DNA of 64,000 bases, taken from the NCBI GenBank assembly GCA_038496445.1, contig JALMLS010000100.1, positions 62,001-126,000 of the forward strand. Direction: 5' to 3'. The notes beneath the pieces are model-generated. The model was given only the letters and a program-made list of their open reading frames with translations, did not search any database and was not told the DNA's origin. Below, piece after piece: positions 23,663-34,311 of this stretch. The position numbers and the translations under genes were made by a program. Position 1 is the stretch's first letter, and every line of letters begins with the position of its first letter. This DNA is from Trichosphaerium sp. ATCC 40318. Lineage: Eukaryota; Discosea; Flabellinia; Trichosidae.

Positions 23663-24841
23663 TTATTTTGTTTTCTTGGCTTTAGGTTTTTTATCCTTTT
23701 TATCCTTTTTATTCTTTTTTTTCTTCTTTGGCATTGACAATTTTGTGCGTTCCTTCGCTTCTACACACGATTTAGAACTATCCCACCAATACAAACGTAC
23801 TTTTACGCATAGTCTTTGCAAGTGAGTGAAATTCTGACGCTTGGCTTCACGTGTATATTAGATTTTATACAAACATTCGAAAAATGACATACTTTTCCAT
23901 ATCTTCTGTTGCTGAAGACAACTCGTGTAAGTGTTCACCTCGCTCTTCTAAATTCTATCACGTGTTAGTCCTATAGGAATACTACTTGAAGTTTCATACC
24001 CTAGCAACTTCATCCAACGTCTCTTTTGTGAATGCTAACCCTTCATCATTGGTTTTCTGCTTTTTCTCTTTTTTACTCTTTTTATTCGACTTTTTAGATT
24101 TTTTCTGTTCTGACGCTGGGAAAATATCCATGGCTGAAGGCTTTTGTTTCTTCTTCTTTGATGTGCCTAGTCTTATTTTCTTTGTTAAACTTTTCTTATT
24201 CTTTTTGCTGCTACTTGAAATGTTAGCGTCACGTGACGCACTTTAATACTACCTGGCTGTTAAAGGAGGCAGTGGTATTGTGTCATTTTCACCGTCTTCT
24301 ACAGAGCATTAAACGTTTAGTACATAATATCTACTAACAACCTCTTTCGTGAAAAGCCTTTTTGAAGTCAATTTCTTCATCAGAACTATCAGATGAAAAA
24401 GCGTCACTGTAGCCATCAGAGCTACTTCCTGATTCTGTTGATTGAGAACTATCACCCTACCAATATTTTATTGTTATGTAATTAGTAACCATGATTGTAC
24501 CTCCACTTGAATTAAAGCACTTCTTGGAGCGCCTCTAGCATCTTCAAGCGAAAATGAGGGTGAGGGTGGAGCAGAAACAGGCTCTGTGTCCCGTTTTGTA
24601 CTACTATAGCCTTATTAACAAATAACGGCTTTTAGAATGTACCTGGCGCTTGGAATATCTCGTTTGCTGGCACCGTTGTGTAGTTTTACTGGGCGTTCAT
24701 CTCGTACACTACTATTAGCTTTCGGACGTACCTCTCCATCGTTTCTAATGCGCTGTTACGTATGTTAAATTGATGCTAAACGACTCACGATTTTAATAGA
24801 GCTTGAGCTTCAGCTTTTTCGCTAGAACCACAACACCCCAT
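23663..24841 (-). CDS. R-SNARE-motif protein with predicted N-terminal lipid anchor
   Basis: About eight exons. It starts MGCCGSSEKAEAQALLKS: Gly2 with Cys3/Cys4 is a dual myristoylation/palmitoylation signal. A Ser/acidic linker follows (SSQSTESGSSSDGYSDAFSS), then a Lys-rich segment (SKKSNKKSKKEKKQK). The SNARE motif reads TKETLDEVARNLEERGEHLH, ELSSATEDMENQASEFHSLA, KTMR. Compared with VAMP/Ykt6-type R-SNAREs (LERGExLxxLxxxTExL), the arginine of LEERGE sits at the zero layer and the heptads fit. The protein ends in a Lys-rich tail (PKKKKNKKDKKDKKPKAKKT) with no transmembrane helix or CAAX box. Membrane contact would therefore come from the N-terminal lipid and basic patches. This order of parts is unusual; an amisyn/tomosyn-like inhibitory SNARE is another reading. 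Confidence 0.7.
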
Positions 24842-25034
24842 AGGTATTTACGCAATTGAGCGTTGTGAATTATTGAACGCATTTTTTACTCGACTGAGAC
24901 TTTTCTGGAGCTTTTTTATTTGTACCAACACGTGCGCATAAAATAAATGAAAACAGAACTCAAGCGACCTCAATAGCATTTATTTACAAGGGTCGCATAT
25001 AGGGTGGAAAAAGCCGCCATTAGTTTAAAGTAAA

Positions 25035-26641
25035 CTAATTTATTTTGGCCGAAATAGGTGCATCACAGAATACGCATTTGCCGTAAACTGTCCCGAAACT
25101 TTCTCGATTGTTGGGAACGCTTCTATTGTGAATATGGTAAGTGGTGATTCAACGACATACGTGTACCTAAGCCAAGCATACAAGCATGCATTGTGGTAAG
25201 GACGAGCGCAATTTGGCTTATCACAAATCTTAGAAGGTACGCTACCATCTTCACGTCTGTATTGATAACAAATGACACACTCCTCTGAGAATACCTAGGA
25301 GATATCTAAATCTTATACACTGTTAAGACTCTACTGTACCTCAATATTCTCTGTTTCGGGCGAGGGAAGCTTTAAATTGAGTACATGTTCAAGATTAGCA
25401 TGCATAGAACTGCTATGATTCCATGATTGTAGATTCTTATTTAGCTTTTGGAATAAGCTTTCGATTTTCTTTTCAGCACCAAAAAACTGACCTTTAGCGG
25501 AGTTACACTTTACTCAAGCGCTACTTAAGTAAACGTACACTGTGGTACAGCATGAGCTTGTGTTGGCTCTATTGTCATTTGCATGGACACATGTGGTGCC
25601 AGTACAATACGACGGAAGGTGTCAGCACTAAATTTCTTATTATTGATCACGTGTGCAACAACGCATACCGAGTTGGATTCTTTGGCTCTAGAACACAACA
25701 CATGGCGTCAATGTCGTCCATGACATCCCAAAAATCCTGAGTACAATAAATGAGTATGAAACAATGTACAAACAACGTACTTGGTACTTGGCAAACGTCT
25801 CAACATAAGCCGTAGCAACGTTTTGCAGAGTGGACACGTTTGAATCCCAAGGGAACTCAACAGCCTCTGGGATATCACACCAACATTCTGGCTTCACCTT
25901 AGGGTACTCTGAAGGTAGTTTAATATTGAGGTTGTGAGGTCTGCCTCCTTTATCCCTTTTGACAAGTTAACGATAAAACCTGAACTTGACATACGTTAAC
26001 AGTAACGTCAGAGTTGTCAAATCATCGCTCAATTCAACAAGTTGCCCAAAATTATTAGAGGATAGCTACAAACCACTAAGAACATGAAAAACCGCGTGGG
26101 GGCACCTCAGAAACCAATCTCGTGTAGAATGTGGCAGGAGGGGCAACTTTTGGTTTGTTTGTACGCGTTATACGTTCCTTTAAACTAGTAAGACACGAGA
26201 AAACATAACAAACGTGCCAACAAGTACTTTAATTCAGTTAAAAATTCAGCGATTGAGCGAGCTTGCTCTAAACGCTACAATCGTGAGCTATGGTTCAAAT
26301 ACAATCGTAGAGATACCGATTTGACTGTTTCAGTGTGCGGCGCCAAAAGAGATCGCAATGCCTTGTCCACCTGTAATTCAGCATCCTTCAAAATACCACT
26401 GGGAACACTAATCCGCAGTTTAAACTCGTTTCCCTTTCATTAGTGAATTCTGATTACAATAACAGAATGCTTTTACGTAAACGGATATGTAACCACTGTA
26501 CGCGCTAAAATTGGTGTCCTCTGGTACAAGTAGAGGGAAAATATCTGCAACACAACTGTGCATTCAGTGCATAAAGGTTTAACAGAAAAGGTCCAAAATT
26601 CTTGCGGAAAAGAAATCTCGCAACTCGCCTTTTTTAGGCAT
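25035..26641 (-). CDS. FANCL: Fanconi anaemia E3 ubiquitin ligase FANCL
   Basis: RING-type E3 that monoubiquitinates FANCD2/FANCI in crosslink repair. It starts MPKKGELRDFFSARILDLF at 26641. The N-terminal ELF-type part gives FPLLVPEDTNFSAYSGYIS. The double-RWD region gives PPATFYTRLVSEV, LNIKLPSEYPKVKPECWCDI, LQNVATAYVETFAKYQ, DFWDVMDDID, VLEPKNPTRAD and FRRIVLAPHVSMQMTIEP. The C-terminal RING is EECVICYQYRREDGSVPSKI, CDKPNCARPYHNACLYAWLR, then GTVYGKCVFCDAPISAK, with all zinc-ligand Cys/His residues visible. The length and domain order match human FANCL. Its start lies only 56 bp from that of the divergent regulator gene. The stop is at 25037-25035. Confidence 0.92.
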
Positions 26642-26697
26642 TCACAACGTTCAACAACCAAGCAAAAAGCAAAGCGAAAAAAATATATTATACAACA
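26642..26697. promoter_or_regulatory. 56-bp divergent promoter between FANCL and the 26698 gene
   Basis: The two start codons are 56 bp apart on opposite strands, so the genes must share promoter DNA, and each 5' UTR must be very short. An AATATATTATA stretch lies at 26681-26692, just before the plus-strand ATG. Confidence 0.5.
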
Positions 26698-27669
26698 ATG
26701 CCTTCTCTACAAATCACCAATTGCGACGTTCCACACAGGGAGAACCTATCTAAGAACGGTAACACCTCGGAGCTGTTGTACGTTGTAAGAAACACGGCCT
26801 TCAAAATACGCGTTGCGTACGCCGACCAAACACTACACAGGAAGATCTCCGCCGAACTACTCTTCGAAGATGGGAAGCCGGTACCACAAATGAACGGCGA
26901 AGTGGTCTCATACATCACGCACTTTGCTCCTGATTTTACTACAGCAGCCTTAGACGTAAAGATTCGCGTGTTGACCACCCAAATGAAATCAAACTTCCGA
27001 CTACGAATTTCCTGCCACGACCCGGCTTCGAACACTTCTTCTACGGTACTCTCTTCTCCAATTAAATCTGTCTCAAAACCTGCTTGCATCAGGCGAAGGA
27101 TCGATCAGCTGAATGGTGGAACCAACGGCGTAAAAAAGGGAGTTAAACGCGCTCGTGGCGAAGATGTATTCAACGCTTTGGGTGCTATCAAAACGCAACT
27201 CGACAATCAGACGGCACTTCTTCAAAAACTATTGGCCTCGCGCAGCAGTACGACACAATTCGTTCCTATTAAACAAGAACCAGACGTAGCTATTTTTACG
27301 GACTTGGCTGACCTTTCCAGTTTTACTCTTCCTGCTGCTACCACCGAGATTGGAATGCCAGAGCTCGCGCTCCCTGAACCACCAACGACACAGATGCCTG
27401 CACATGGTGAGCCAAAATCTAATTTTAAAACCCTTGAACACGCTTTCCGCGACTTTTTAGTTGCTTTTCAGAACGAACCTGCCAGCACACGGCCGAACAA
27501 GATGCGTAAGATCATAGATTCCTCAAAGGCCTCTAATGGAGAGGTGGTAAGAGAATTTTTATTCGCCGTTTCAGACGACGCCACTCCTGCCGCCACTTGT
27601 GGAGCTGACTGCCCACACAAGTTGGAACTTGAGGCAATGGACGACATTTACACTCAATTTTTATCGTAG
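26698..27669 (+). CDS. Intronless candidate nuclear regulator with beta-rich N-terminal domain
   Basis: 323 residues in one uninterrupted frame, unusual in this window. Codon use is more GC-rich and regular than in the neighbours, as in a highly expressed gene. The N-terminal ~130 residues look beta-rich (LYVVRNTAFKIRVAYADQTL, then TTAALDVKIRVLTTQMKSNF, RLRISCHDPASNTSSTVLSS, PIKSVSKP). The F-R-L-R-I...SSPIKSVSKP ending recalls immunoglobulin-fold DNA-binding domains of the Rel/p53/Runx type, but I cannot confirm it. A basic stretch (GVKKGVKRARGED) could be an NLS. A sumoylation-like motif (IKQEPD) follows, then a Pro-rich linker and a helical C-terminus with a Cys-x3-Cys-x2-H element. Function is unproven. 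Confidence 0.7.
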   Translation: MPSLQITNCDVPHRENLSKNGNTSELLYVVRNTAFKIRVAYADQTLHRKISAELLFEDGKPVPQMNGEVVSYITHFAPDFTTAALDVKIRVLTTQMKSNFRLRISCHDPASNTSSTVLSSPIKSVSKPACIRRRIDQLNGGTNGVKKGVKRARGEDVFNALGAIKTQLDNQTALLQKLLASRSSTTQFVPIKQEPDVAIFTDLADLSSFTLPAATTEIGMPELALPEPPTTQMPAHGEPKSNFKTLEHAFRDFLVAFQNEPASTRPNKMRKIIDSSKASNGEVVREFLFAVSDDATPAATCGADCPHKLELEAMDDIYTQFLS

Positions 27670-28142
27670 GCTCTCTTTCTTACAAAAAGAGCTCGAACCT
27701 GTATTATAAACAATAAATGTACAAAACTTATCTAATCTGCTTAGGAGTAACAAAAAAAACCAAACAATCGTGGGCTGGAATTCTACGTACTGTGTTATTT
27801 ATTACTCGTCATTATTTTTTTATTTTATTGTTCTTTTGTACTGTCTTTCTGACCTGTTGATCTAAGGGATGCTTGTTATCGTTTTTTTACCGCCTCGTTG
27901 GCGCGCACCGTGAGTTTTGCCGCTCAGCATCTCAAAACAGGAGTTGATGAAAGTGCGCCCTTCTGAAGCGGGTAAAAAACGTTGTTTATTTTATTGTAAA
28001 GAAAATGTAACCAAATAATAAATGCCACCGCGTCAACAAGGAATTCGTTACGTTGTCGTTCGTTCTGTGCCACCAGTTTTTGCCGTTCAAAAATCCAAAT
28101 AGTATTCAAATAAACGTTCTTATCAATCTAAACAGCACAGCA
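27670..28142. other. Intergenic spacer, no gene seen
   Basis: 473 bp between two plus-strand genes. An AATAAA lies about 45 bp after the upstream stop and is a likely polyadenylation signal. The rest must include the promoter of the Nudix-like gene. Confidence 0.35.
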
Positions 28143-28945
28143 ATGGAAGCAAAACCGATTGGGTTACTTATAGCTTCTGCAGCTGCATTGGCTGTTGGTG
28201 CTATTGGTTATCTATTTTATCGTTCTGTAGACCGTGCGTTTGGGCGTAGAGTGCTATTACGCGTTTCTTATGTTGATAATGTAGGTACACGCCAATTACA
28301 AAATATGATAGACGTGGTGTCTACTGGACAAGTAGGTAAAGCGAATAAAGCACAGGTACGCCAATTTCACGCGAAAAATATATTTTGACAACCAAAAGCA
28401 CCTCCCAATACGCAATGCAACAGCTGTTGTCATTAAAAACGGCGATGGTAAATTCCTAGCAGTTCTGCGGGCATCTTCAGACAAAGATTTGCCTTCAGTT
28501 TGGTACTTGCTCCACTGTACTTCGGAATCTAACCGTATAACGAAAGGGGGCTACCTGCTGGCTACGTAAATGGTAACGAGGATCCAAGAGATGCAGCTGT
28601 AAGAGCAGGTGTCGAAAAATTGGGGGTTGAGTTAGAGATTGTAAAATTTTTGAGTAAGGGTAGTAAGGAACGAAGCGAATACGAGCTTGTGATGTGGCTC
28701 TTTGAAGCGAAGATTGTTTCGGGGCAACCCCAGGTAAGAATAATTTTTGTCGTCAGAGATAAAATAAGTATAAACAAAGTGTCAAAACTCATTTTATTCT
28801 AAACTTGTAGGTTCCTCAACAAGTTCAGGGTGTTACTCAGTATACCTCTTGCGAGTGGGCGAACTTGGATAGAATCGAGCCATCAGTAGATAAAGGTTCT
28901 CTATGTTCTGCCATGTACGTTGATTACATCGGCGCACAAAAGTGA
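28143..28945 (+). CDS. Membrane-anchored Nudix-fold protein with degenerate Nudix box
   Basis: Four exons: 28143-28355, 28399-28502, 28547-28733 and 28811-28945. The N-terminus has one transmembrane helix (PIGLLIASAAALAVGAIGYL) that would anchor the protein with the Nudix domain on one face. The domain shows NATAVVIKNGDGKFLAVLRA, then WGLPAGYVNGNEDPRDAAVR and AGVEKLGVELEIV. The canonical Nudix box is G-x5-E-x7-R-E-U-x-E-E-x-G-U. Here the end reads R-A-G-V-E-K-L-G-V: the first Glu is Ala and the second of the EE pair is Lys. Two metal-binding carboxylates are thus missing, so hydrolase activity is doubtful; it may bind nucleotide only. Exon 2 ends in a GTACTT donor, and the branch TCTAACCG is clear. 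Confidence 0.8.
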
Positions 28946-29126
28946 CACTTGTCATTTGTTAAATAAATAAATTTGTACAGCGACTCGTTCTTAATTTGTA
29001 CTGTAAACTGGAAGCTCTAGGAAATTGTGGTACGTTATTGGGTGTTGTTATTTGGTTAAACGGTTTTTTATTTTCTTTTTTGTTTTTTCAAAATTACAAA
29101 GGGTTTTGTGTCTTCGGTTATTGTTG

Positions 29127-29561
29127 TTATACCAAGCTTTGCTTGTACATTTTTGTATCAAGAATTTTACGCCCACACATTGTGCAAATACCTTACAAAG
29201 TCGTTAAAAATTTTTGTTGATGCGGAAATGTTGTTATTGTTACCTTTTTTGTAAGCACAGTCGTTACAGTAGTTGCCAGTAACGTGCAACTTCGCATGGC
29301 ATATTCTACACACTTTTGAGTACGGAGATGCTCTAGAATATAGTCAAAGGGTGCTGTATTAATTATTATTACCTTCGTTTGGATCTTCGTGTAGATGTAG
29401 TTCTAATTTTCCCTACTTTCTTTCCACCTGACTCAACAGTGTTTCTGGCGCCATCTTTCCAAGGGTCTTGGCAAATAACCCTTGCAAGCTTCTTTTCACC
29501 TACAAACGGTAATAAGTTACATTGTAGATTCAAATGGCGTCGTACACTTTTCACAAACCAT
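29127..29561 (-). CDS. CRIPT: CRIPT zinc-binding protein
   Basis: Small conserved zinc-ribbon-like protein of all eukaryotes, linked to PDZ binding in animals and to minor-spliceosome biogenesis. Four exons start MVCEKCEKKLARVICQDPWK at 29561, then DGARNTVESGGKKVG. Cys pairs follow: SKVCRICHAKLHVTGNYCND, CAYKKGICTMCGRKILDTKM and YKQSLV. All CxxC pairs of the family are present, and KDGARNT and TKxYKQS are near-invariant family motifs. The C-terminus is close to the usual YKQSxV. The middle has an insert rich in Arg/Ser/Thr (RTTSTRRSKRR) where other CRIPTs are shorter. Intron donors include gtacgacg and gtaataat. Confidence 0.93.
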
Positions 29562-29814
29562 TGCGTTGGTGATTACGTAATACGGGCGAATTACATGTGC
29601 CTTAAATGACTAAGCAATTCAAACGCTATCAAAACGTCTGGTACAACAACGGAGTATAGCTCCGTAATAATACAGGTTAACAGAACAAGTTAGGACTTGT
29701 TGGTTGTTATCTTTCGTTATTTACCTCTGACACACCGTTAATGGCGTTGACACCTATATTAATGATGTTCAGCGAAAGACAAAATAATTATGTTAGGCGA
29801 AAGTTGGCGTTAGG

Positions 29815-29821
29815 TATAAAA
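29815..29821 (+). promoter_or_regulatory. TATA-like box before Rho GTPase
   Basis: TATAAAA lies 30 bp before the ATG of the Rho GTPase gene, implying a very short 5' UTR if used. Confidence 0.35.
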
Positions 29822-29850
29822 CACATCATAATTACCAAACATAACACCGA

Positions 29851-30536
29851 ATGACATCTCAACTCAAACAAATCAAAATAGTCGTAGTAGGAGACGGCGC
29901 TGTAGGCAAAACAGCCGCAATGGTTACTTACACAACAAATGGGTACGCAAACACTTAAAATCTTTATATTAAACCGTATATTACGTTTCTATAATGTCCA
30001 GAGTGCTTATGATTGTTTTTAGATTTCCATACGATCACATGCCAACTGTTTTCGAGAATTACGCTGCAATGGTCATGCAAGATGGTAGGCCATGCCACCT
30101 ATCTCTTTGGGACACAGCAGGACAAGAAGATTACGATCGTCTCCGTCCTCTCAGCTACGCTGACACAGACTTGTTCCTTGTTCTATTCTCAACAACGATG
30201 CCTTCTTCATACAAAAACGTTCGCGAAAAATGGATACCAGAGCTCAGACACCACGCAAAGCGCACACCTATTATCGTAGCAGGAACTAAAACAGATCTAC
30301 GTACAAACGAACATGAAATAGAAAAACTAAAGCAAAGAAACCAAGTACCAATCACAACACAGAAAGGCCAAGAACTAGCAGATGAAGTAGGCGCAGAGAA
30401 ATATATGGAATTCTCTTCATTTACACAAGAAGGATTAAAACAACTATTCATAGAGAGCATACGTACCGTTCTTAAGAATGAACAAAAGCCATCAAAAAAA
30501 CGTAAATCAAAGAAACACAAGTGCAACATTCTATGA
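29851..30536 (+). CDS. Rho/Rac-family small GTPase
   Basis: Membrane-switch GTPase of about 200 residues in two exons (29851-29942 and 30023-30536). G1 is GDGAVGKT. Switch I is MPTVFENYAA with the Thr of PTVF. G3 is WDTAGQEDYDRLRPLSY. G4 is GTKTDLR with the Rho-type TKxDL. A Rho insert helix (KLKQRNQVPITTQKGQELAD) follows, then G5-like EFSSFTQEGL, where most Rho proteins have ECSALTQ. It ends in a polybasic region (KPSKKRKSKKHK) and the CAAX box CNIL, which predicts geranylgeranylation. No change at the catalytic Gly or Gln positions is seen, so it should cycle normally. Switch I and insert place it in Rac/Cdc42-like Rho proteins. Confidence 0.93.
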
Positions 30537-31013
30537 TTTCTGTTGATCTTCAGAACTAAAATAGAAAAGAAATAATAACCCTTCAGAGTGCCTAATTTAT
30601 TTGTACATAAAAAACTCAATACGCTCTAGAGAATAAAACTGTACCATACGAAATACCCAAACAAACAATTGTCTAATGTTATGTATCATTTTATTTTTTG
30701 CAAGTTATTTGATGGCTCATATACCAAGAATAAAACGTACCTTGCAATGTATACTATGGGCTGTTAAATAAATATTATGTTAACCCTAAGATCTAGTGGT
30801 AACATATAAATGGAGCACGTGCAAGCCAAGACTAAACTTTTATTCAACCTTGTATATTGTAATCTGACTTGTGATTAACGAAGAGCCGTTCAAGAAGAAA
30901 CGTAAACTAAGGCATGCCATTAATGCTTATTAGTGATAGTCACATGTGCATGGAACATTAACACAATGTGAACGTCTTACCCATCCGTAAACATTTCCGA
31001 AAGTTTTTCAAAC
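30537..31013. other. Intergenic spacer, no gene seen
   Basis: 477 bp between two plus-strand genes. It must hold the GTPase 3' UTR and the FAD oxidoreductase promoter. No coding sequence recognised. Confidence 0.35.
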
Positions 31014-33653
31014 GATGACAACCAAGTTGTTTCTCATTATCTCGTTTGCGTGTATTACGTACTCCCTACAATACAGCTTTGTAAAGGAGGCACTCTCCGA
31101 ACGTATACAACGAAATTATGACATTTACAAGGCGGATGTTGTATGAAAAGCGTATATCACGTGATTTTAATCGAATAACTGCCTTCTAGGTAGTTTATGG
31201 AGCGACGGCATCAGGTATAGTACAAAACAGTCACTTATATGTGAAAACAGCGTTATAGGCATTGCGGCTGCTATTTCGGCGGCAAATGAGAGTAAACTCG
31301 TTCATTTAGTTTACCCAGGTAAGTACTAGCACTTTACTAATAAAATGTGTGACATCCAAAAGAGCAAAAGAGAAATATTGGCGGTATGGTTTCTGGTGGG
31401 TTAGGTCACAGCGATACGGGCAATACAAAAGGTACATATCACTAAGTTATCCTGTCAATTAAATTTACACTGCTTTAGTTATCGGTGGTTTTGCAAATAC
31501 GTTTGCAGAACGTGTTGGTAGGTGAAAGATGTCTTTTACTTTTTTTGCACGTGACCTTCGCTTACTAATCACGTGTTGCAAAAAGGCAAGGTATATGGCA
31601 AAACTGGTGCAGTATGGGATTTTGAACCTCATGTAACCAGAGATGTATTTGAGGATTGGTACGAGAAGGCTTCTCAATAACTTTCTTCGTTGCAAACGTT
31701 TTTGTTTGAAGGCTTGGTGAGTTCAGTAGTAGCATTCGGTTATTCCCAGGAGAGAGAATAGAGTCTGTTTCTAAAAAAGGAAGCGTACTAGAGTCTTTTA
31801 AAACAGCCACAGGATCAGTATTTCAAGGATTGGCATTCATAGATTGTAGCTATGAAGGCGATCTTATGGCTTTATCAGGAGTTAGTGTACGCCATGTATA
31901 GCATTTATTAGACACTGCTAATTTAACATAGTACACATGGGGTAGAGAAGGTGAATCAAAGTATAACGAGAGTCTAGCAGGTATGACATTTTGAATTAAT
32001 AACTTTTACTGAAGTACAAAAAGGACGACTTCCTGTTCCTAACAACCATGGTGATCATCAGTTTTATGTTACTGTCGATCCATACGATAAAGATCATAAG
32101 CTTCTACCATTGGTACAGAATTATGGTATGCTAGTTTTAAATATATTTCAGGTGTACGGTGGTAATACTACAGTGTTTCACGACGGAGACAAGAAGGTAT
32201 AAACTCGAATATTTCTTTCTGTCAATAAGATTGGTTTTTCATTTAGGTCCAAAGTTACAACTTTCGCATGTGCTTTAGTAGTGATAAATCAAACCAAGTA
32301 CCATTTGAAAAACCTGAAGGTTATGATGAAAAGGACTGGGAGTTATTGACAAGGTTTTAATCTTTTTTCATTCTTAATTTTTCACTGATACTTGCTTTTG
32401 AGGTATTTAATCGCTGAGAACAATAAAACGACTATACGTAAGTAGAATATCATCGCTAAACTAGTGACTCAATACTTACAATATCAAAAGATGATTTGAT
32501 GATACTCTCTGAACTTCCGAACAATAAGTTTGGTAAGTGATTGTTATATTTAAAAGTACTTTAACTGTTGTCTTAGATATAAACAACCACGGACCTATAT
32601 CTACAGACTATATAAACCATGCTTGGGAATATCCAGAAGCTAGTTGGACACGAAAACTTGAAATATACGATGAACATGTTAAGTATACCCAAGGATTCTT
32701 TTACTTCCTTGCAAACTCTCCAAGTAAGATTCTATCATATCTTATTTTTTTCTTGTTCTGTTTTGACTCACCTTTGTGCTAGATTCTCCGGAAAATGTCA
32801 GAGAAGTATGTGCTCCTATTTGAAAGCTAGTTAATTACAAAAATATTTAGAGCATGAAAGGATTAGGTCTAGCAAAAGATGAGTTTGTCGATACAAACAA
32901 TTGGCCTTTCCAACTTTATGTTAGGTACAAAATCCGTTTATTTTCCTAAATCTTGCTTGCTAAACTAATATGAACAGAGAAGCACGACGTATGATAGGAA
33001 CTTATATTATGACTCAGCATGATAGAACAGATACAATCCACAAGGACGGTATGTAACTAAACCAGAACTACTTGGAATAACTTGCTATGTTCAGATAGTA
33101 TTGGCGTAGGCAGCTATAACATCGATACACACCACTGCCAGGCACACATTACATCCTTATGTTAAAGCTCACAACAAATTTTAGCGTTTTCCACAAGGAG
33201 ATGGTGTGATAAATGAAGGTAAACAAAACACGACACATCCAAGAATAAACCAAAATCCTCAACTACTTTTCTAGGCGATATTGAAGCTCATTTTTCTAAT
33301 ACGTTCGAACTTCCTTATTCTTGCATTACACCACGTGACTCCGAAGCGACAAACCTTTTGGGTAAGTGCCATGTTTACGTTATAATAATACTAGCGCTCA
33401 CAATAATACGCAGTACCCGTGTGCGTCTCTGCATCTCATATTGGATACGGTCCTATTCGATTAGAACCTCAATACATGATTTTAGGACAAAGGTTGTAAC
33501 CAGTGCACACTTATTTTGTTGACTTACAATTTTAGTGCTGGTGTGGCTGCCGCGATGGCTATAAAGTCAGGAAGTACTGTTCAACAAGTGAATATAAAAG
33601 AACTTCAGAATAGGTTGTTAGAGCTGGGACAAATTCTTGTAGCCGAAAAATAA
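31014..33653 (+). CDS. Secreted FAD-dependent oxidoreductase (FAD_oxidored family)
   Basis: About 18 exons. It starts with a signal peptide ([20 protein letters not shown]). The Rossmann dinucleotide motif is [20 protein letters not shown]. Further family blocks are [151 protein letters not shown] and, near the end, [20 protein letters not shown] with [12 protein letters not shown]. This is the FAD_oxidored architecture (PF12831-type), common in bacteria, often on carbohydrate substrates; the substrate here is unknown. One intron near 33150 has a GC donor (CAG|GCACAC). Although the family looks bacterial, the dense native introns show long residence. Confidence 0.85.
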
Positions 33654-34311
33654 GATTAAAATAAAATCTCCTTACAACTTCCTCGCTTGGTTTTTTCTTC
33701 TCTCATCCAGAATTCGCCCTGTTTTTTACACGTATCCGGAGCGTTTCCGAGCCAATAGGATATTGTTAAACTTTGTACAGTCTTTAAACTTGTTTTCAAT
33801 TTAACACTTCTTCCCTTGTGTGAGCGAATATACTCTACCCACAGCGCGTTGCCAGTGGAACACTGGTTAAGTAATTTGAAAATAAAACACGTGCTATTTT
33901 TGCCACCGCGTGAAAACTTCACGGCGAGAGGAAGAAGAAAAACGCTAGCCTTTTGTTGTTGTTTAAAATACAGTTTGGTTTTTTTATTCCATTTTTTTTT
34001 AACCCCGCAACCCTGGAAAATCCAAAGGGAGTCAGAGGAAGGGTTATTACATATACACATGGATTCTACTTCTTTTCAAACCCTTATTTCAATCGTCGTA
34101 GCGCGACGACGAAGTTTCTTAACGTATTGTTTTGTGGTTATTTTTTTTTTTTTGGTTACTCTTTTTTTTTTCTTGTGAGTGGGTTTGTGTTTCTTTGTTC
34201 TTTTTTTGTTTTGTTTGAATACTTTTGTTGTTGTTGGGCTTCTTTCTTTTTCTTTGTGTAAGGTTGTGTAAGGGGTGTTTTGGTGTTTGTTAAAGGGTTT
34301 TCTTTTGTATT
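33654..34311. other. T-rich intergenic spacer between convergent genes
   Basis: 658 bp between two stop codons that face each other. The right half has many T runs. Open frames here are low-complexity (Phe-rich) and not credible. No gene seen. Confidence 0.4.

Noticed and set aside
31014-33653. Recent bacterial transfer of the FAD oxidoreductase
   Set aside because: The family is common in bacteria, but about 17 native-type introns argue against a recent transfer; phylogeny would be needed.
33816-34261. Phe-rich overlapping plus-strand frames
   Set aside because: They come from T runs in a convergent 3' spacer; no motif, no splice structure.
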